Of a stretch of 64,000 bases of DNA, positions 47,471 through 55,324 are shown in pieces. The DNA is taken from the NCBI RefSeq assembly GCF_021554725.1, contig NZ_JAIZDP010000001.1:1116001-1180000 (forward strand). The letters are read 5' to 3'. Every line of letters starts with the position of its first letter. The first letter of the stretch is position 1. Origin of the DNA: Sinomonas notoginsengisoli. GTDB taxonomy: Bacteria; Actinomycetota; Actinomycetes; Actinomycetales; Micrococcaceae. The position numbers and the translations under genes were made by a program. The notes under the pieces were generated by a model. That model was not told the origin of the DNA. It searched no databases and saw nothing but the letters and a program-made list of their open reading frames with translations.

Positions 47471-48661
47471 TCAGGCGAACGCGCCCACGCCGGTGATGTC
47501 CCGGCCGATCAGGAGGGCCTGGACGCTCTCGGTGCCCTCGTACGTGTGGATGGACTCGATGTCCATCATGTGGCGCACCACGTGGTTCTCGAGGAGGATG
47601 CCGTTGCCGCCGAGGAGGTCGCGTGCCGTGGCGGCGATGAGGCGGGCCTTGCGCGTGTTGTGGTACTTGGCCATGGACGCCTGCGTGGGCTGCATCCGGC
47701 CCTCTGCGTCGAGGCCTGCGAGGTGCACACAGTGCAGCTGCATGCTCGTGAGCTCGGCAAGCATCTGGGCCAGGCGGTCCTGGACGAGCTGGAACTTCGC
47801 GAGCGGCTTGCCGAACTGGACGCGCTGGTTCGCGTACTGGACGGCGGCCTCATAGCATGCGGTCGCGTGGCCAAGGGCTGACCAGGCCACGCCGAGGCGC
47901 GTCGCGACGAGCACCTTCGATGTGTCCTTGAACGTCCTCGCCCCCGGCAGCACGTTGTCCTTCGGGATCCGCACGCCGCTGAGGCGGATGCGCGCCTGGT
48001 GGATCGCGCGGAGTGAGCCCTTGCCCTCGATGACCTCGGCCTCGTAGCCGGGAGTGTCCTGCTCAACGAGGAAGCCGCGCACGTTGCCCTCCTCGTCGCG
48101 GGCCCACACCACTGTCACGCCGCCGGAGGCGCCGTTGCCGATCCACTTCTTCTCACCGTCGAGGACCCAGTGGTCCCCATCGAGGCGCGCGGTGGTCGTC
48201 AGGCTCACGGAGTCGGAGCCATGGTCCGGCTCGGTGAGCGCGAACGAGCCGAGCTCCTCTCCCCGGGCGAGCGGTCCGAGCCAGCGGTCCTTCTGCTCAT
48301 CGGAGCCGTGGAATGCGATCGAGCGCAGCGCGAGGCCTCCCTGGACGGCCACGACCGTGCCGAGCGAGCCATCGCCGCGGGAGACCTCCATGTTGACCAG
48401 ACCCGCGGCCAAGGGGCTCATCGGCGCGAGGCCGGGCACGTCGATGCCGTCCGCGAGGAGGTTCAGCTGGCCCATGCGCTTGACGAGGTGCAGCGGGTAC
48501 TCGGCGCGGTCCCAGTACTCGTTCATCTCGGGCAGCGCCTCGTCGATGAACCCGCGGGCGCGCTCCCAGTGGGCGCGGTCCTCGGCGGTGACGCCTCCGA
48601 AGGAGGAGAAGACCGAGTAGTAGTCGGTGTCGAGGGCTGCGGAGACGTCATAGTCGGGCAT
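47471..48661 (-). CDS. Acyl-CoA dehydrogenase (glutaryl-CoA dehydrogenase-like)
   Basis: 396 residues, FAD flavoprotein. SFALTEPDHGSDSVSL and DGEKKWIGNGASGG lie at the flavin; HTYEGTESVQALLIGRDITG holds the catalytic Glu in the position used by glutaryl-CoA and isovaleryl-CoA dehydrogenases. Substrate could be a short-chain acyl-CoA. The ATG has a GGAG-poor site (AGGCCCGCC). It follows the 3-hydroxyacyl-CoA dehydrogenase gene by about 60 bases. Confidence 0.92.
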   Translation of the reverse strand: MPDYDVSAALDTDYYSVFSSFGGVTAEDRAHWERARGFIDEALPEMNEYWDRAEYPLHLVKRMGQLNLLADGIDVPGLAPMSPLAAGLVNMEVSRGDGSLGTVVAVQGGLALRSIAFHGSDEQKDRWLGPLARGEELGSFALTEPDHGSDSVSLTTTARLDGDHWVLDGEKKWIGNGASGGVTVVWARDEEGNVRGFLVEQDTPGYEAEVIEGKGSLRAIHQARIRLSGVRIPKDNVLPGARTFKDTSKVLVATRLGVAWSALGHATACYEAAVQYANQRVQFGKPLAKFQLVQDRLAQMLAELTSMQLHCVHLAGLDAEGRMQPTQASMAKYHNTRKARLIAATARDLLGGNGILLENHVVRHMMDIESIHTYEGTESVQALLIGRDITGVGAFA

Positions 48662-48722
48662 GGCGGGCCTTTCTCGAAGCAGTGGGGCTTGCGGACTTGC
48701 GTGGGGTCAGTGGACCGGGGGG

Positions 48723-49910
48723 TCAGGGGCTCGGGGCCAGGAGCGGGGTGAGGCCGCCAGCCGGGTAGTTCGCGCCCAGGACCATACAGCGGTCGATGTC
48801 CCCGATGGAGGAGACGACTCCCTGGGCGAGCATGATCTCGACTTCCTCGGCGAGGGCAGCGCGGACGCGCTCGAGAACCTTGGCCTGGTCCACCGGGTTC
48901 TCGGCTGTGCCGGTGCCGCCCCCCGGCGCCAGGAGGGCGGCGGCCTCGGGTGAGATGGCGCCGTCGTCCGCGAGAAGGCGGCGCACCCCGGCGTCCGCGG
49001 CAGAGGCGAGCCAGGGCGAGAGCGGGAACCGCTCAGGGTACGCGGCGTGCATGGTGGCACAGATGTGCTGCTGGACTGCCGTGCCGATGTAGCCGATGAG
49101 GGTCAGCGGAGTCATCGGCAGGTTCCACGGGGCCAGGGCGCGGTCGACTGCAAGCGGGTCGCCCCCTGCGGCGGCCGCCGCCTCGACCTCGGCGAGGACC
49201 TCCGCGAAGAGCCGTGTGAGGAGCCGGTTGACCACGAATCCGGGAGCGTCGGCAACGGGGATCGCCGTCTTGCCGAGGGCAGCGGCGAGCTGGGCGGCGG
49301 CGGCCATGGCCTCGTCGGAGGCGCCCGAGGTCCGCACGAGCTCGAGGAGCGGCAGGACCGCGACGGGATTGAAGAAGTGGAAGCCCACGACGCGCTCGGG
49401 GTGTTCGAGGCCCTCGGCCATCGCCTCGACCGAGAGGGAGGACGTGTTCGTCAGGAGGAGGGCGCCCGGGGCGATCGCGGCCTCGACGGCGGCGAAGACG
49501 TGACGCTTGACCGTCAGCTCCTCGAAGACGGCCTCGATCACGGCGTCGCAGCCGGCGAAGTCGGCAGGGTCGGTGGTGCCTGTGATGAGGTCCGCGGTCG
49601 CGGCGGCTTCGCCCGGGGCGAGGCGGCCCTTGGCCTCGGCACGCTCGAGCCGGGCGCGGATCCCTGTGAGGGCCGAGTCGACCCGCTCGGCAGACAGGTC
49701 GCTCATCATCACCGGGACGCGGAGCTGCTGGGCGAAGAGCGTCGCGAGCTGGCTGGCCATGAGCCCTGCGCCGACCACACCGACGGCGCGCACTGAGCTA
49801 GCGGAGCTGGCGGAGCTTGCGGACGACGGCGCGTGGCCCGGCTGGGCGGAGACCGCGGATTCGGTCCCGGCGAGGGCAGAGGCGGACGCGGCATCTGTGA
49901 GGTGGGGCAC
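48723..49910 (-). CDS. 3-hydroxyacyl-CoA dehydrogenase
   Basis: 395 residues. GVVGAGLMASQLATLFAQ is the NAD-binding loop (from about residue 46), GFHFFNPVAVLPLLELVRTS has the catalytic His, and PGFVVNRLLTRLFAEV follows. The first 40 residues are a Ser/Ala-rich leader. The GTG start is six bases downstream of a -10 box, so this first gene of the cluster should be leaderless. It oxidises the 3-hydroxyacyl intermediate of beta-oxidation; no enoyl-CoA hydratase gene is in the cluster. Confidence 0.92.
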   Translation of the reverse strand: MPHLTDAASASALAGTESAVSAQPGHAPSSASSASSASSVRAVGVVGAGLMASQLATLFAQQLRVPVMMSDLSAERVDSALTGIRARLERAEAKGRLAPGEAAATADLITGTTDPADFAGCDAVIEAVFEELTVKRHVFAAVEAAIAPGALLLTNTSSLSVEAMAEGLEHPERVVGFHFFNPVAVLPLLELVRTSGASDEAMAAAAQLAAALGKTAIPVADAPGFVVNRLLTRLFAEVLAEVEAAAAAGGDPLAVDRALAPWNLPMTPLTLIGYIGTAVQQHICATMHAAYPERFPLSPWLASAADAGVRRLLADDGAISPEAAALLAPGGGTGTAENPVDQAKVLERVRAALAEEVEIMLAQGVVSSIGDIDRCMVLGANYPAGGLTPLLAPSP

Positions 49911-49916
49911 GTCCCC

Positions 49917-49946
49917 ATGTAATCGTGAAACTGAGTCTCACGTCAA
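49917..49946 (-). promoter_or_regulatory. Promoter and TetR operator of the beta-oxidation genes
   Basis: TTGACG (49946-49941) and TTACAT (49922-49917) are 18 bases apart. The spacer is filled by CGTGAAACT-G-AGTCTCACG (49924-49942), a 19-base palindrome with one mismatch per arm. The start GTG at 49910 lies six bases past the -10. A repressor bound here would block transcription; the TetR gene directly upstream is the obvious candidate. Confidence 0.72.
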
Positions 49947-49959
49947 GCGAAACCCAGTA

Positions 49960-50748
49960 TCATGCGGGGTCGAGGCGCCCGTCAGAACCGGCCTGGCGGG
50001 TTTCGAGCGCCTCCCTGATCCTCCGTGCGACCTCGTCAGCCGCCGCGGAGCGGGGGAAGACCGCGACCACGAGATCCTCCGGCGCTCCACCCGCATCTCC
50101 GGCAGCACCTCCGCGCGGGATGGGCAGGACGGCCGAGGCGACGGGGCCGGCGTCGTACGCTGCCCCGGCCTCCGGCGCCGCTGCACCCTCTGCAGCCACG
50201 CCGTAGAGCCGGCGCACGGCGTCGAGCTCGGTGTGGAGGCGCGCGGCATCGAACCCTGCCTCGCCGCGCATGAGGCCGCGGAGGCAGTAGTTGTGCGTAG
50301 CGATCACCGTCGAGGCGAAGCGGACCGCGTCGAGTGCGGCGATCCCCGGGACAGCGTTCCGCAGGTAGCGCTGGAACAGCCGCTCGTAGCGGAAGGTGGT
50401 GACCAGCTCCTTGTCCCGAAGGCTCGAGACCTCATTGACCACGCGGTAGCGCAGCTGTGCTAGATCGCCGAGCGAGGCGAAATGTGCGAACACCAGCTCC
50501 GCCGCCCGGCACACGGCACCCCAGGGATCCCGGTGGGGCTCAGACAGGAAGTCCCGGGCCTGCTCCAAGAGGGTGTCGTGGTCCGCGAACACGACGTCCT
50601 CCTTGGACCGGAACTGCCGGAAGAACGTGCTGCGCGAAAGGCCGGCGGCCGCCGCGATCTGGTCCGCACTCGTGGCCTCATAGCCGTTCTCGGCATAGAG
50701 CCGCACCGCCACGGCCGCCACGTCGATGCGATGGCGCGCCTCGCTCAC
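49960..50748 (-). CDS. TetR-family regulator
   Basis: 262 residues. The N-terminal helix-turn-helix is AVRLYAENGYEATSADQIAA followed by AGLSRSTFFRQFRSKEDVVF. The C-terminus is Ala/Gly/Pro-rich, longer than usual by about 60 residues. It lies 50 bases upstream of the beta-oxidation operon and probably controls it through the palindrome at 49924-49942. Its start overlaps the murB stop (ATGA), so it is transcribed with murB. Confidence 0.92.
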   Translation of the reverse strand: MSEARHRIDVAAVAVRLYAENGYEATSADQIAAAAGLSRSTFFRQFRSKEDVVFADHDTLLEQARDFLSEPHRDPWGAVCRAAELVFAHFASLGDLAQLRYRVVNEVSSLRDKELVTTFRYERLFQRYLRNAVPGIAALDAVRFASTVIATHNYCLRGLMRGEAGFDAARLHTELDAVRRLYGVAAEGAAAPEAGAAYDAGPVASAVLPIPRGGAAGDAGGAPEDLVVAVFPRSAAADEVARRIREALETRQAGSDGRLDPA

Positions 50749-51809
50749 AGCTCCAGCCCGATCAGGAGCGGTTCGTTATGCAGCTCGATCCCGAACCGTG
50801 CGCGGACACCGTCCCGCACCTCGCGGGCAAGCGCCATCAGGTCCTTGGCAGTCGCCTCCCCGCGGTTGGTGAGGGCGAGCGTGTGCTTCGTGGACAGGGA
50901 CGCCCGGCCGCCCGTCACGCTGTCCGGTTCGAGGCCGTAGCCCTTGGGGAAGCCCGCGTGCTCGATGAGCCACGCCGCGGATGTCTTCACGGATCCCTCT
51001 CCCGCCGGATAGCGGGGCGCGCCTTCGGGGAGGGACGCCGCGGTGGCCTCGTCCAGAATCGGGTTGGTGAAGAACGAACCCGTCGAGTAGGTGTCCCTGT
51101 CCCCCGCATCCAGGACCATGCCCTTCGAGCCGCGCAGCCGCAGGACCTCGCGGCGCACGTCGGTCGCATAGGCGCGCTGGCCCTGCTCGACCCCGAGGGC
51201 ACGGGCCAGCTCTGCGTAGCGGATCGGGGCGCCCATGCGCCCGAGTGCGAGCTGGAACTCGACGGTGAGGACCACGTACCGGGGCGAGCCGTTGACCGTG
51301 GTCCGCTTGAGGAGCGAGTCGCGGTAGGCGAACGCCAGCTCGGACGGCACGAACGTCTTCACAGCGCCCGCCTCGCGGTCCCACGTGCGGACCTGCCAGA
51401 TCGTCTGGGAGACGTCCTGGCCATAGGCGCCGACGTTCTGCACCGGGGTGGCTCCCGTAGAGCCCGGGATGCCGGAGAGTGCCTCGACCCCGCTCCACGC
51501 GTGGTGCACGGCGTGGTCCACGAACTCGTCCCATGGGTGGCCCGCCTGGACCTGCACAGACACGCCGCCGCACGAGTCGGCGGAGTTCACCGCGAGGCCC
51601 TCTGAGGCGATCTTCAGGACGGTGCCGGGGTAGCCGTCGTCCGAGATGACGAGGTTCGAGCCGCCGGCCATGATGAGGAGCGGCTCGCCCGCGGCGTCCG
51701 CCGTGCGCACCGCGTCGATGATCTCGGCCTCGGTGCGGGCCTCCTCGAAGCGCGCGGCGGGACCGCCCACGGCGGAGGTGGTCAGGGACGACAGGATGGT
51801 CTGGCTCAC
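50745..51809 (-). CDS. murB: UDP-N-acetylenolpyruvoylglucosamine reductase
   Basis: 354 residues, FAD enzyme of peptidoglycan synthesis. It reduces the enolpyruvyl group to give UDP-MurNAc. IMAGGSNLVISDDGYPG binds FAD; GIPGSTGATPVQNVGAYGQD is conserved; the catalytic Ser is in STGSFFTNPIL and the Glu is near EHAGFPKGYGLE. It is type I, without the shorter type II loop. Its stop overlaps the TetR start, an unusual pairing. Confidence 0.96.
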   Translation of the reverse strand: MSQTILSSLTTSAVGGPAARFEEARTEAEIIDAVRTADAAGEPLLIMAGGSNLVISDDGYPGTVLKIASEGLAVNSADSCGGVSVQVQAGHPWDEFVDHAVHHAWSGVEALSGIPGSTGATPVQNVGAYGQDVSQTIWQVRTWDREAGAVKTFVPSELAFAYRDSLLKRTTVNGSPRYVVLTVEFQLALGRMGAPIRYAELARALGVEQGQRAYATDVRREVLRLRGSKGMVLDAGDRDTYSTGSFFTNPILDEATAASLPEGAPRYPAGEGSVKTSAAWLIEHAGFPKGYGLEPDSVTGGRASLSTKHTLALTNRGEATAKDLMALAREVRDGVRARFGIELHNEPLLIGLEL

Positions 51810-51849
51810 CCGTCAAGCTTAGGCCGTGCTGGATGCCGCCCTACTCCGG

Positions 51850-51886
51850 GGGTACGGGCGGGGCGGCGAGCCGGCCACCCGTACCC
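51850..51886 (-). terminator. Terminator of the dehydratase pair
   Basis: GGGTACGGG and CCCGTACCC, 9-bp stem with a GC-rich loop of 19 bases, adjoining the stop of the HadB-like gene. Confidence 0.65.
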
Positions 51887-52345
51887 TCAGGCGAGGCGGA
51901 CGACCGCCTGCGCCTTGGTCAGGACGCGCTGGCCGGCGTTGGTGACCGTGAGGTCGATGCGGGCCGTGCGGGCCTCGGGGTCGAGGGCGCCGACGGTTCC
52001 GACCACTTCGAGGACGGCCCCCGGCTCGTTGGTGCCGGTTGTGTCAACGACAGGAACTGGCTTGGTGAAGCGCGTCTGGTAGTCGAGGACAGCGCCCGGA
52101 TCACCGGCCCAGTCGGTCACGAGCTGGACTGCAGCGCCCATGGTGAACATGCCATGGGCAATCACGCCGGGGAGCTCGACGGCGGTGGCGAATTCGTTGT
52201 TCCAGTGGATCGGGTTGAAGTCCCCCGACGCTCCGGCGTACTCGACGAGGTCAGAGCGCGTGACGGCGATCTCACGCCGGCCGATCTCGAGGCCCTTCTC
52301 GAGCTGGTCGAATACGGGCATGACGGCGGTGGCTTTCTCTGTCAC
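51887..52345 (-). CDS. MaoC-type dehydratase (HadB-like)
   Basis: 152 residues. GASGDFNPIHWN...PGVIAHGMF is the hydratase-2 motif with the catalytic Asp and His. In mycobacteria HadB pairs with HadA as the (3R)-hydroxyacyl-ACP dehydratase of fatty or mycolic acid elongation; Micrococcaceae lack mycolates, so a general fatty-acid role is inferred. Coupled to the HadA-like gene by ATGA. It lies 77 bases from murB. Confidence 0.9.
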   Translation of the reverse strand: MTEKATAVMPVFDQLEKGLEIGRREIAVTRSDLVEYAGASGDFNPIHWNNEFATAVELPGVIAHGMFTMGAAVQLVTDWAGDPGAVLDYQTRFTKPVPVVDTTGTNEPGAVLEVVGTVGALDPEARTARIDLTVTNAGQRVLTKAQAVVRLA

Positions 52346-52791
52346 TGGCCCTCTCCCCTCACGAGGATCGACGAGATGGTCGTCGCGACCTTCTCCCCGC
52401 CCTCCGCTGAAATCTCTGCGCGCGTCGTGATCATCGCCCCGCCTCCCATCGCGCGGACCTGGTCCACGTGGAGCTCTGCGCTGAGGCGGTCCCCGGCCAC
52501 GATGGGCCGGTGGTGCGTGAAGCGCTGCTCGGCATGGACCACGCGCGAGAAGTCGATGCCCGATTCCGGGTCCGCGATCAGCTGGGCGTCGGCCCGCTGC
52601 GCGACGATGATCGCAAACGTCGGAGGCGCCACGAGATCGTCATGCCCGAGGGCGCGCGCAGCATCGAGCTCGTAATGGGCGGGATGCTCGGCCTTGACGG
52701 CGCGGGCGAACTCGCGGATCTTCTCGCGGGCGACGTCGTACGCCTCGGCGGGCGGGTAGGTGCGGCCTTGGAGGTCGGGGTTGATGGCCAT
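52342..52791 (-). CDS. FAS1-like dehydratase domain protein (HadA-like)
   Basis: 149 residues, hot-dog fold. QGRTYPPAEAYDVAREKI and VAPPTFAIIVAQRADAQLI match HadA, which lacks the catalytic Asp/His and supports substrate binding. HaEQRFTHHRPIVAGDRL is the usual mid segment. The ATG lies six bases after a TAGGCT box, so the transcript should be leaderless. It forms a dimer with the product of the next gene. Confidence 0.9.
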   Translation of the reverse strand: MAINPDLQGRTYPPAEAYDVAREKIREFARAVKAEHPAHYELDAARALGHDDLVAPPTFAIIVAQRADAQLIADPESGIDFSRVVHAEQRFTHHRPIVAGDRLSAELHVDQVRAMGGGAMITTRAEISAEGGEKVATTISSILVRGEGQ

Positions 52792-52797
52792 GGGGAA

Positions 52798-52803
52798 AGC
52801 CTA
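52798..52803 (-). promoter_or_regulatory. -10 element (TAGGCT), leaderless promoter of the HadA-like gene
   Basis: TAGGCT, then six bases, then the ATG on the minus strand. No ribosome site is present in the short gap. Confidence 0.55.
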
Positions 52804-52884
52804 TCGGGTGGCCTGGACGCCAGCGGCTGCCTGGCGCTCCCGAGCGTGGCGGCGTGCGCTGGACTCCCCGTGCCCATCAATTCG

Positions 52885-52916
52885 CGATATGATGGATTGA
52901 TCAATCCATCATATCG
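52885..52916. promoter_or_regulatory. Perfect 32-base palindrome, ArsR operator
   Basis: CGATATGATGGATTGA followed directly by its exact reverse complement, without spacer, 23 bases before the ArsR start. It is the clearest operator in the window. Confidence 0.9.
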
Positions 52917-52938
52917 GTACGTGTTCCTGGAGTCCCCC

Positions 52939-53343
52939 ATGTTCAGCGACAGCAGTGCGCCCCTCTACGAGATCAAGGCAAACCTGTTCAAGGGCCTTGC
53001 CCATCCGGCGCGCGTCCGCATCCTCGAGATCCTCGCCGAGTCCCCAGACCAGTCGTGCCCGGTGAGCGAGCTCCTCGAGGGAACCGGGCTCGAGGCCTCC
53101 CACCTCTCACAGCACCTCGCCACGCTGCGCCGGCACCGCGTCGTCACGAGCGTCCGCTCGGCCAACACCGTGACCTACTCGCTCGCGAACCCGAAGATCG
53201 CCGAGCTCCTCGCCATCGCGCGGACGTTCCTCCTCGACACCCTCACGGATACGCGCAAGCAGCTCGAAGCCGCCTCGGCTTTGCCCCCAGCGGGTGCGGC
53301 GGCCTCGGCCCACGCCTCGGCACACGACGGCGCCGCCCGGTGA
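52939..53343 (+). CDS. ArsR-family regulator
   Basis: 134 residues. The winged helix spans about 5-95: LFKGLAHPARVRILEILAES, VSELLEGTGLEASHLSQHLA and VTSVRSANTVTYSL. No cysteine cluster of the classical metal site (CVC) is present; the only Cys is in DQSCPVSEL. The C-terminus is Ala/His-rich. GGAG is six bases upstream of the ATG. It is coupled to the SulP gene by GTGA. Confidence 0.92.
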   Translation: MFSDSSAPLYEIKANLFKGLAHPARVRILEILAESPDQSCPVSELLEGTGLEASHLSQHLATLRRHRVVTSVRSANTVTYSLANPKIAELLAIARTFLLDTLTDTRKQLEAASALPPAGAAASAHASAHDGAAR

Positions 53344-55052
53344 GCGCCCTCGGCTCGCCGCGTGAGGCGCTCACCCCCCGCGGCAGGATGGCCCGAGGCC
53401 GTGAGGCCGCCATGGCCCTCCTCCCCCACAGGTCCGACTACGCCTCGCTGTCCCGGACCTGGCGAGGCGACCTCCTCGCGGGCCTCACCGTCGGCATCGT
53501 TGCGCTCCCCCTCGCTCTCGCGTTCGGCGTGAGCTCGGGAGTGGGAGCGGAGGCCGGCCTCGTCACCGCGATCGTGGCGGGCCTCGTCGCAGCAGTCTTC
53601 GGCGGCTCCCACGTCCAGGTATCGGGACCCACCGGCGCCATGGTCGTGGTCCTCGCGCCGATCGTCGCCTCGCACGGCGTGGGGGCCGTCGCGCTGCTGT
53701 CCGTCATGGCCGGCCTCCTCCTCGTGGTCCTGGGCGCGTCCCGCCTCGGCAGGGCCGTCGCCTACATCCCCTGGCCCGTGGTGGAGGGGTTCACGCTAGG
53801 GATCGGCGTCATCATCTTCCTCCAGCAGGTCCCGCTCGCGGTGTCCTCGCACGTCGCGCCGGGCCAGAACACCGCCATCGCCGCGGCGGAGGCGATCGGC
53901 ACGGCGCCGTGGCCGCGCGCCCTGGCGGGCATCGGCGTCGTCGTGCTCGTCGCGGCGGTGACGCTCCTCGTACCGCGGATCCACCGCGCACTGCCCGCGA
54001 GCCTCATGGCAGTCCTCGTCGCGACGCTCGGCGCCGGGTTCCTGGGCCTCGATGTCGAGCGGATCGGCGAGCTGCCCACCTCCCTCCCGGCCCCCGCCGT
54101 GCCCGGCATGGGCTTCACCGACCTGCCCGCCCTGGCGGGCCCCGCCCTGGCCATCGCCGCACTCGCCGCCATCGAGTCGCTGCTCTCGGCGCGCGTGGCC
54201 TCGGGGCTCAGCGGACCCGACGGCCGCACGACCGGCCCGTACAACCCCGACCGCGAGCTCATGGGCCAGGGCCTCGCCTCGCTCGCGGCGGGGCTGTTCG
54301 GCGGGATGCCCGCCACAGGTGCCATCGCCCGGACGGCGGTCAACGTCCGGTCGGGCGGCCGTTCGCGAGCAGCCGCGATCGTGCACGCGCTCGTGCTGCT
54401 CGGCGTGGTCTACCTCGCGGCCCCGCTCGTGGCCCAGATCCCGCTCGCGGCCCTCGCGGGCGTCCTCATGGTCACGGCAGGGCGCGTGGTGTCGATCCGG
54501 ACGGCGCGCCGCATCCTCGGCTCGACCCGGCAGGACGCCGTGGCATTCGTGCTCACCGCCGTCATCACCGTCTCGTTCGATCTCATCGTGGCGATCCAGA
54601 TCGGCCTAGTCGCTGCGGCCCTGCTCACGCTGCGCCAATTCGCCAAGCTCGGCGGTGTGCGGCGGGAGGCGATCGCCGGACGCGCCCACGACGGCGACGA
54701 GCACATCGCCGTGTTCCGCCTCGACGGGCTCATGTTCTTCGGGGCCGCGGAGCGGATCCTGCACGAGCTGGCCGCGGTCCAGGGTGTCGAGGTCGTGATC
54801 CTGCGGCTGTCCCAGCTGCGCTACCTCGACGCGACGGGCGCACAGACCCTCGTCGAGGTCATCCGGACACTCGAGGCCCGCGGAGTCACCGTGCTCCTCA
54901 AGGGCGTACAGGATCAGCACCTCGATCTCGTACGACGCGTGGGCGTCATCGCCGAGCTCCGGCACCACAGGCACCTCTTCGACTCGCTCGATGCTGCGGT
55001 CGAGCATGCGCGCAGCCACGTGCGGCGTGCCCGGCAGGCGACCCCCGCCTGA
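53340..55052 (+). CDS. SulP-family anion transporter with STAS domain
   Basis: 570 residues from a GTG overlapping the ArsR stop. About 12 membrane helices, starting TWRGDLLAGLTVGIVALPLA; GGSHVQVSGPTGAMVVVLAP and GGMPATGAIARTAVNVRSGG are SulP signatures. The C-terminal STAS domain (about 455-560) has VVILRLSQLRYLDATGAQTL, with the phosphorylatable Ser/Thr as T. It transports sulfate, bicarbonate or related anions. ArsR-SulP pairs are common in actinobacteria; the substrate is unproved. Confidence 0.93.
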   Translation: MSALGSPREALTPRGRMARGREAAMALLPHRSDYASLSRTWRGDLLAGLTVGIVALPLALAFGVSSGVGAEAGLVTAIVAGLVAAVFGGSHVQVSGPTGAMVVVLAPIVASHGVGAVALLSVMAGLLLVVLGASRLGRAVAYIPWPVVEGFTLGIGVIIFLQQVPLAVSSHVAPGQNTAIAAAEAIGTAPWPRALAGIGVVVLVAAVTLLVPRIHRALPASLMAVLVATLGAGFLGLDVERIGELPTSLPAPAVPGMGFTDLPALAGPALAIAALAAIESLLSARVASGLSGPDGRTTGPYNPDRELMGQGLASLAAGLFGGMPATGAIARTAVNVRSGGRSRAAAIVHALVLLGVVYLAAPLVAQIPLAALAGVLMVTAGRVVSIRTARRILGSTRQDAVAFVLTAVITVSFDLIVAIQIGLVAAALLTLRQFAKLGGVRREAIAGRAHDGDEHIAVFRLDGLMFFGAAERILHELAAVQGVEVVILRLSQLRYLDATGAQTLVEVIRTLEARGVTVLLKGVQDQHLDLVRRVGVIAELRHHRHLFDSLDAAVEHARSHVRRARQATPA

Positions 55053-55062
55053 GGTGACGCCG

Positions 55063-55092
55063 CGCACGACGGCGCGTGGTCGCCGTCGTGCG
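55063..55092. terminator. Bidirectional terminator between SulP and the following gene
   Basis: CGCACGACGGCG / CGCCGTCGTGCG, 12-bp perfect stem, six-base loop, between convergent genes. Confidence 0.85.
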
Positions 55093-55094
55093 TG

Positions 55095-55319
55095 TCAGCG
55101 CCGGGCGCGGCGCTTGGCATCACGGATGCGGACGCCGAGTCCCAGGAGGTGCGTCAGGAGGCCGATGCCGATGATGGCAATCGAGGCGTACGTCAGCCAC
55201 ATGATATGGCCGAGATTGCCGACGAGGCTGGCGATGATCCCGACACCGAGGAAGGCCATGCCCGTGAGCACGATCTTCTTGTAGAGGGGAGAGGCGGTCT
55301 CCCAGGAGTCGTTCGGCAC
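55095..55319 (-). CDS. Small two-helix membrane protein
   Basis: 74 residues from GTG: VPNDSWETASPLYKKIVLTG, helix 1 (MAFLGVGIIASLVGNL), helix 2 (YASIAIIGIGLLTHLLGLGV), basic end RIRDAKRRARR. The start is six bases past the CitE-like stop, so coupling by reinitiation is likely. No function is known. Confidence 0.7.
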   Translation of the reverse strand: MPNDSWETASPLYKKIVLTGMAFLGVGIIASLVGNLGHIMWLTYASIAIIGIGLLTHLLGLGVRIRDAKRRARR

Positions 55320-55324
55320 GAGGG

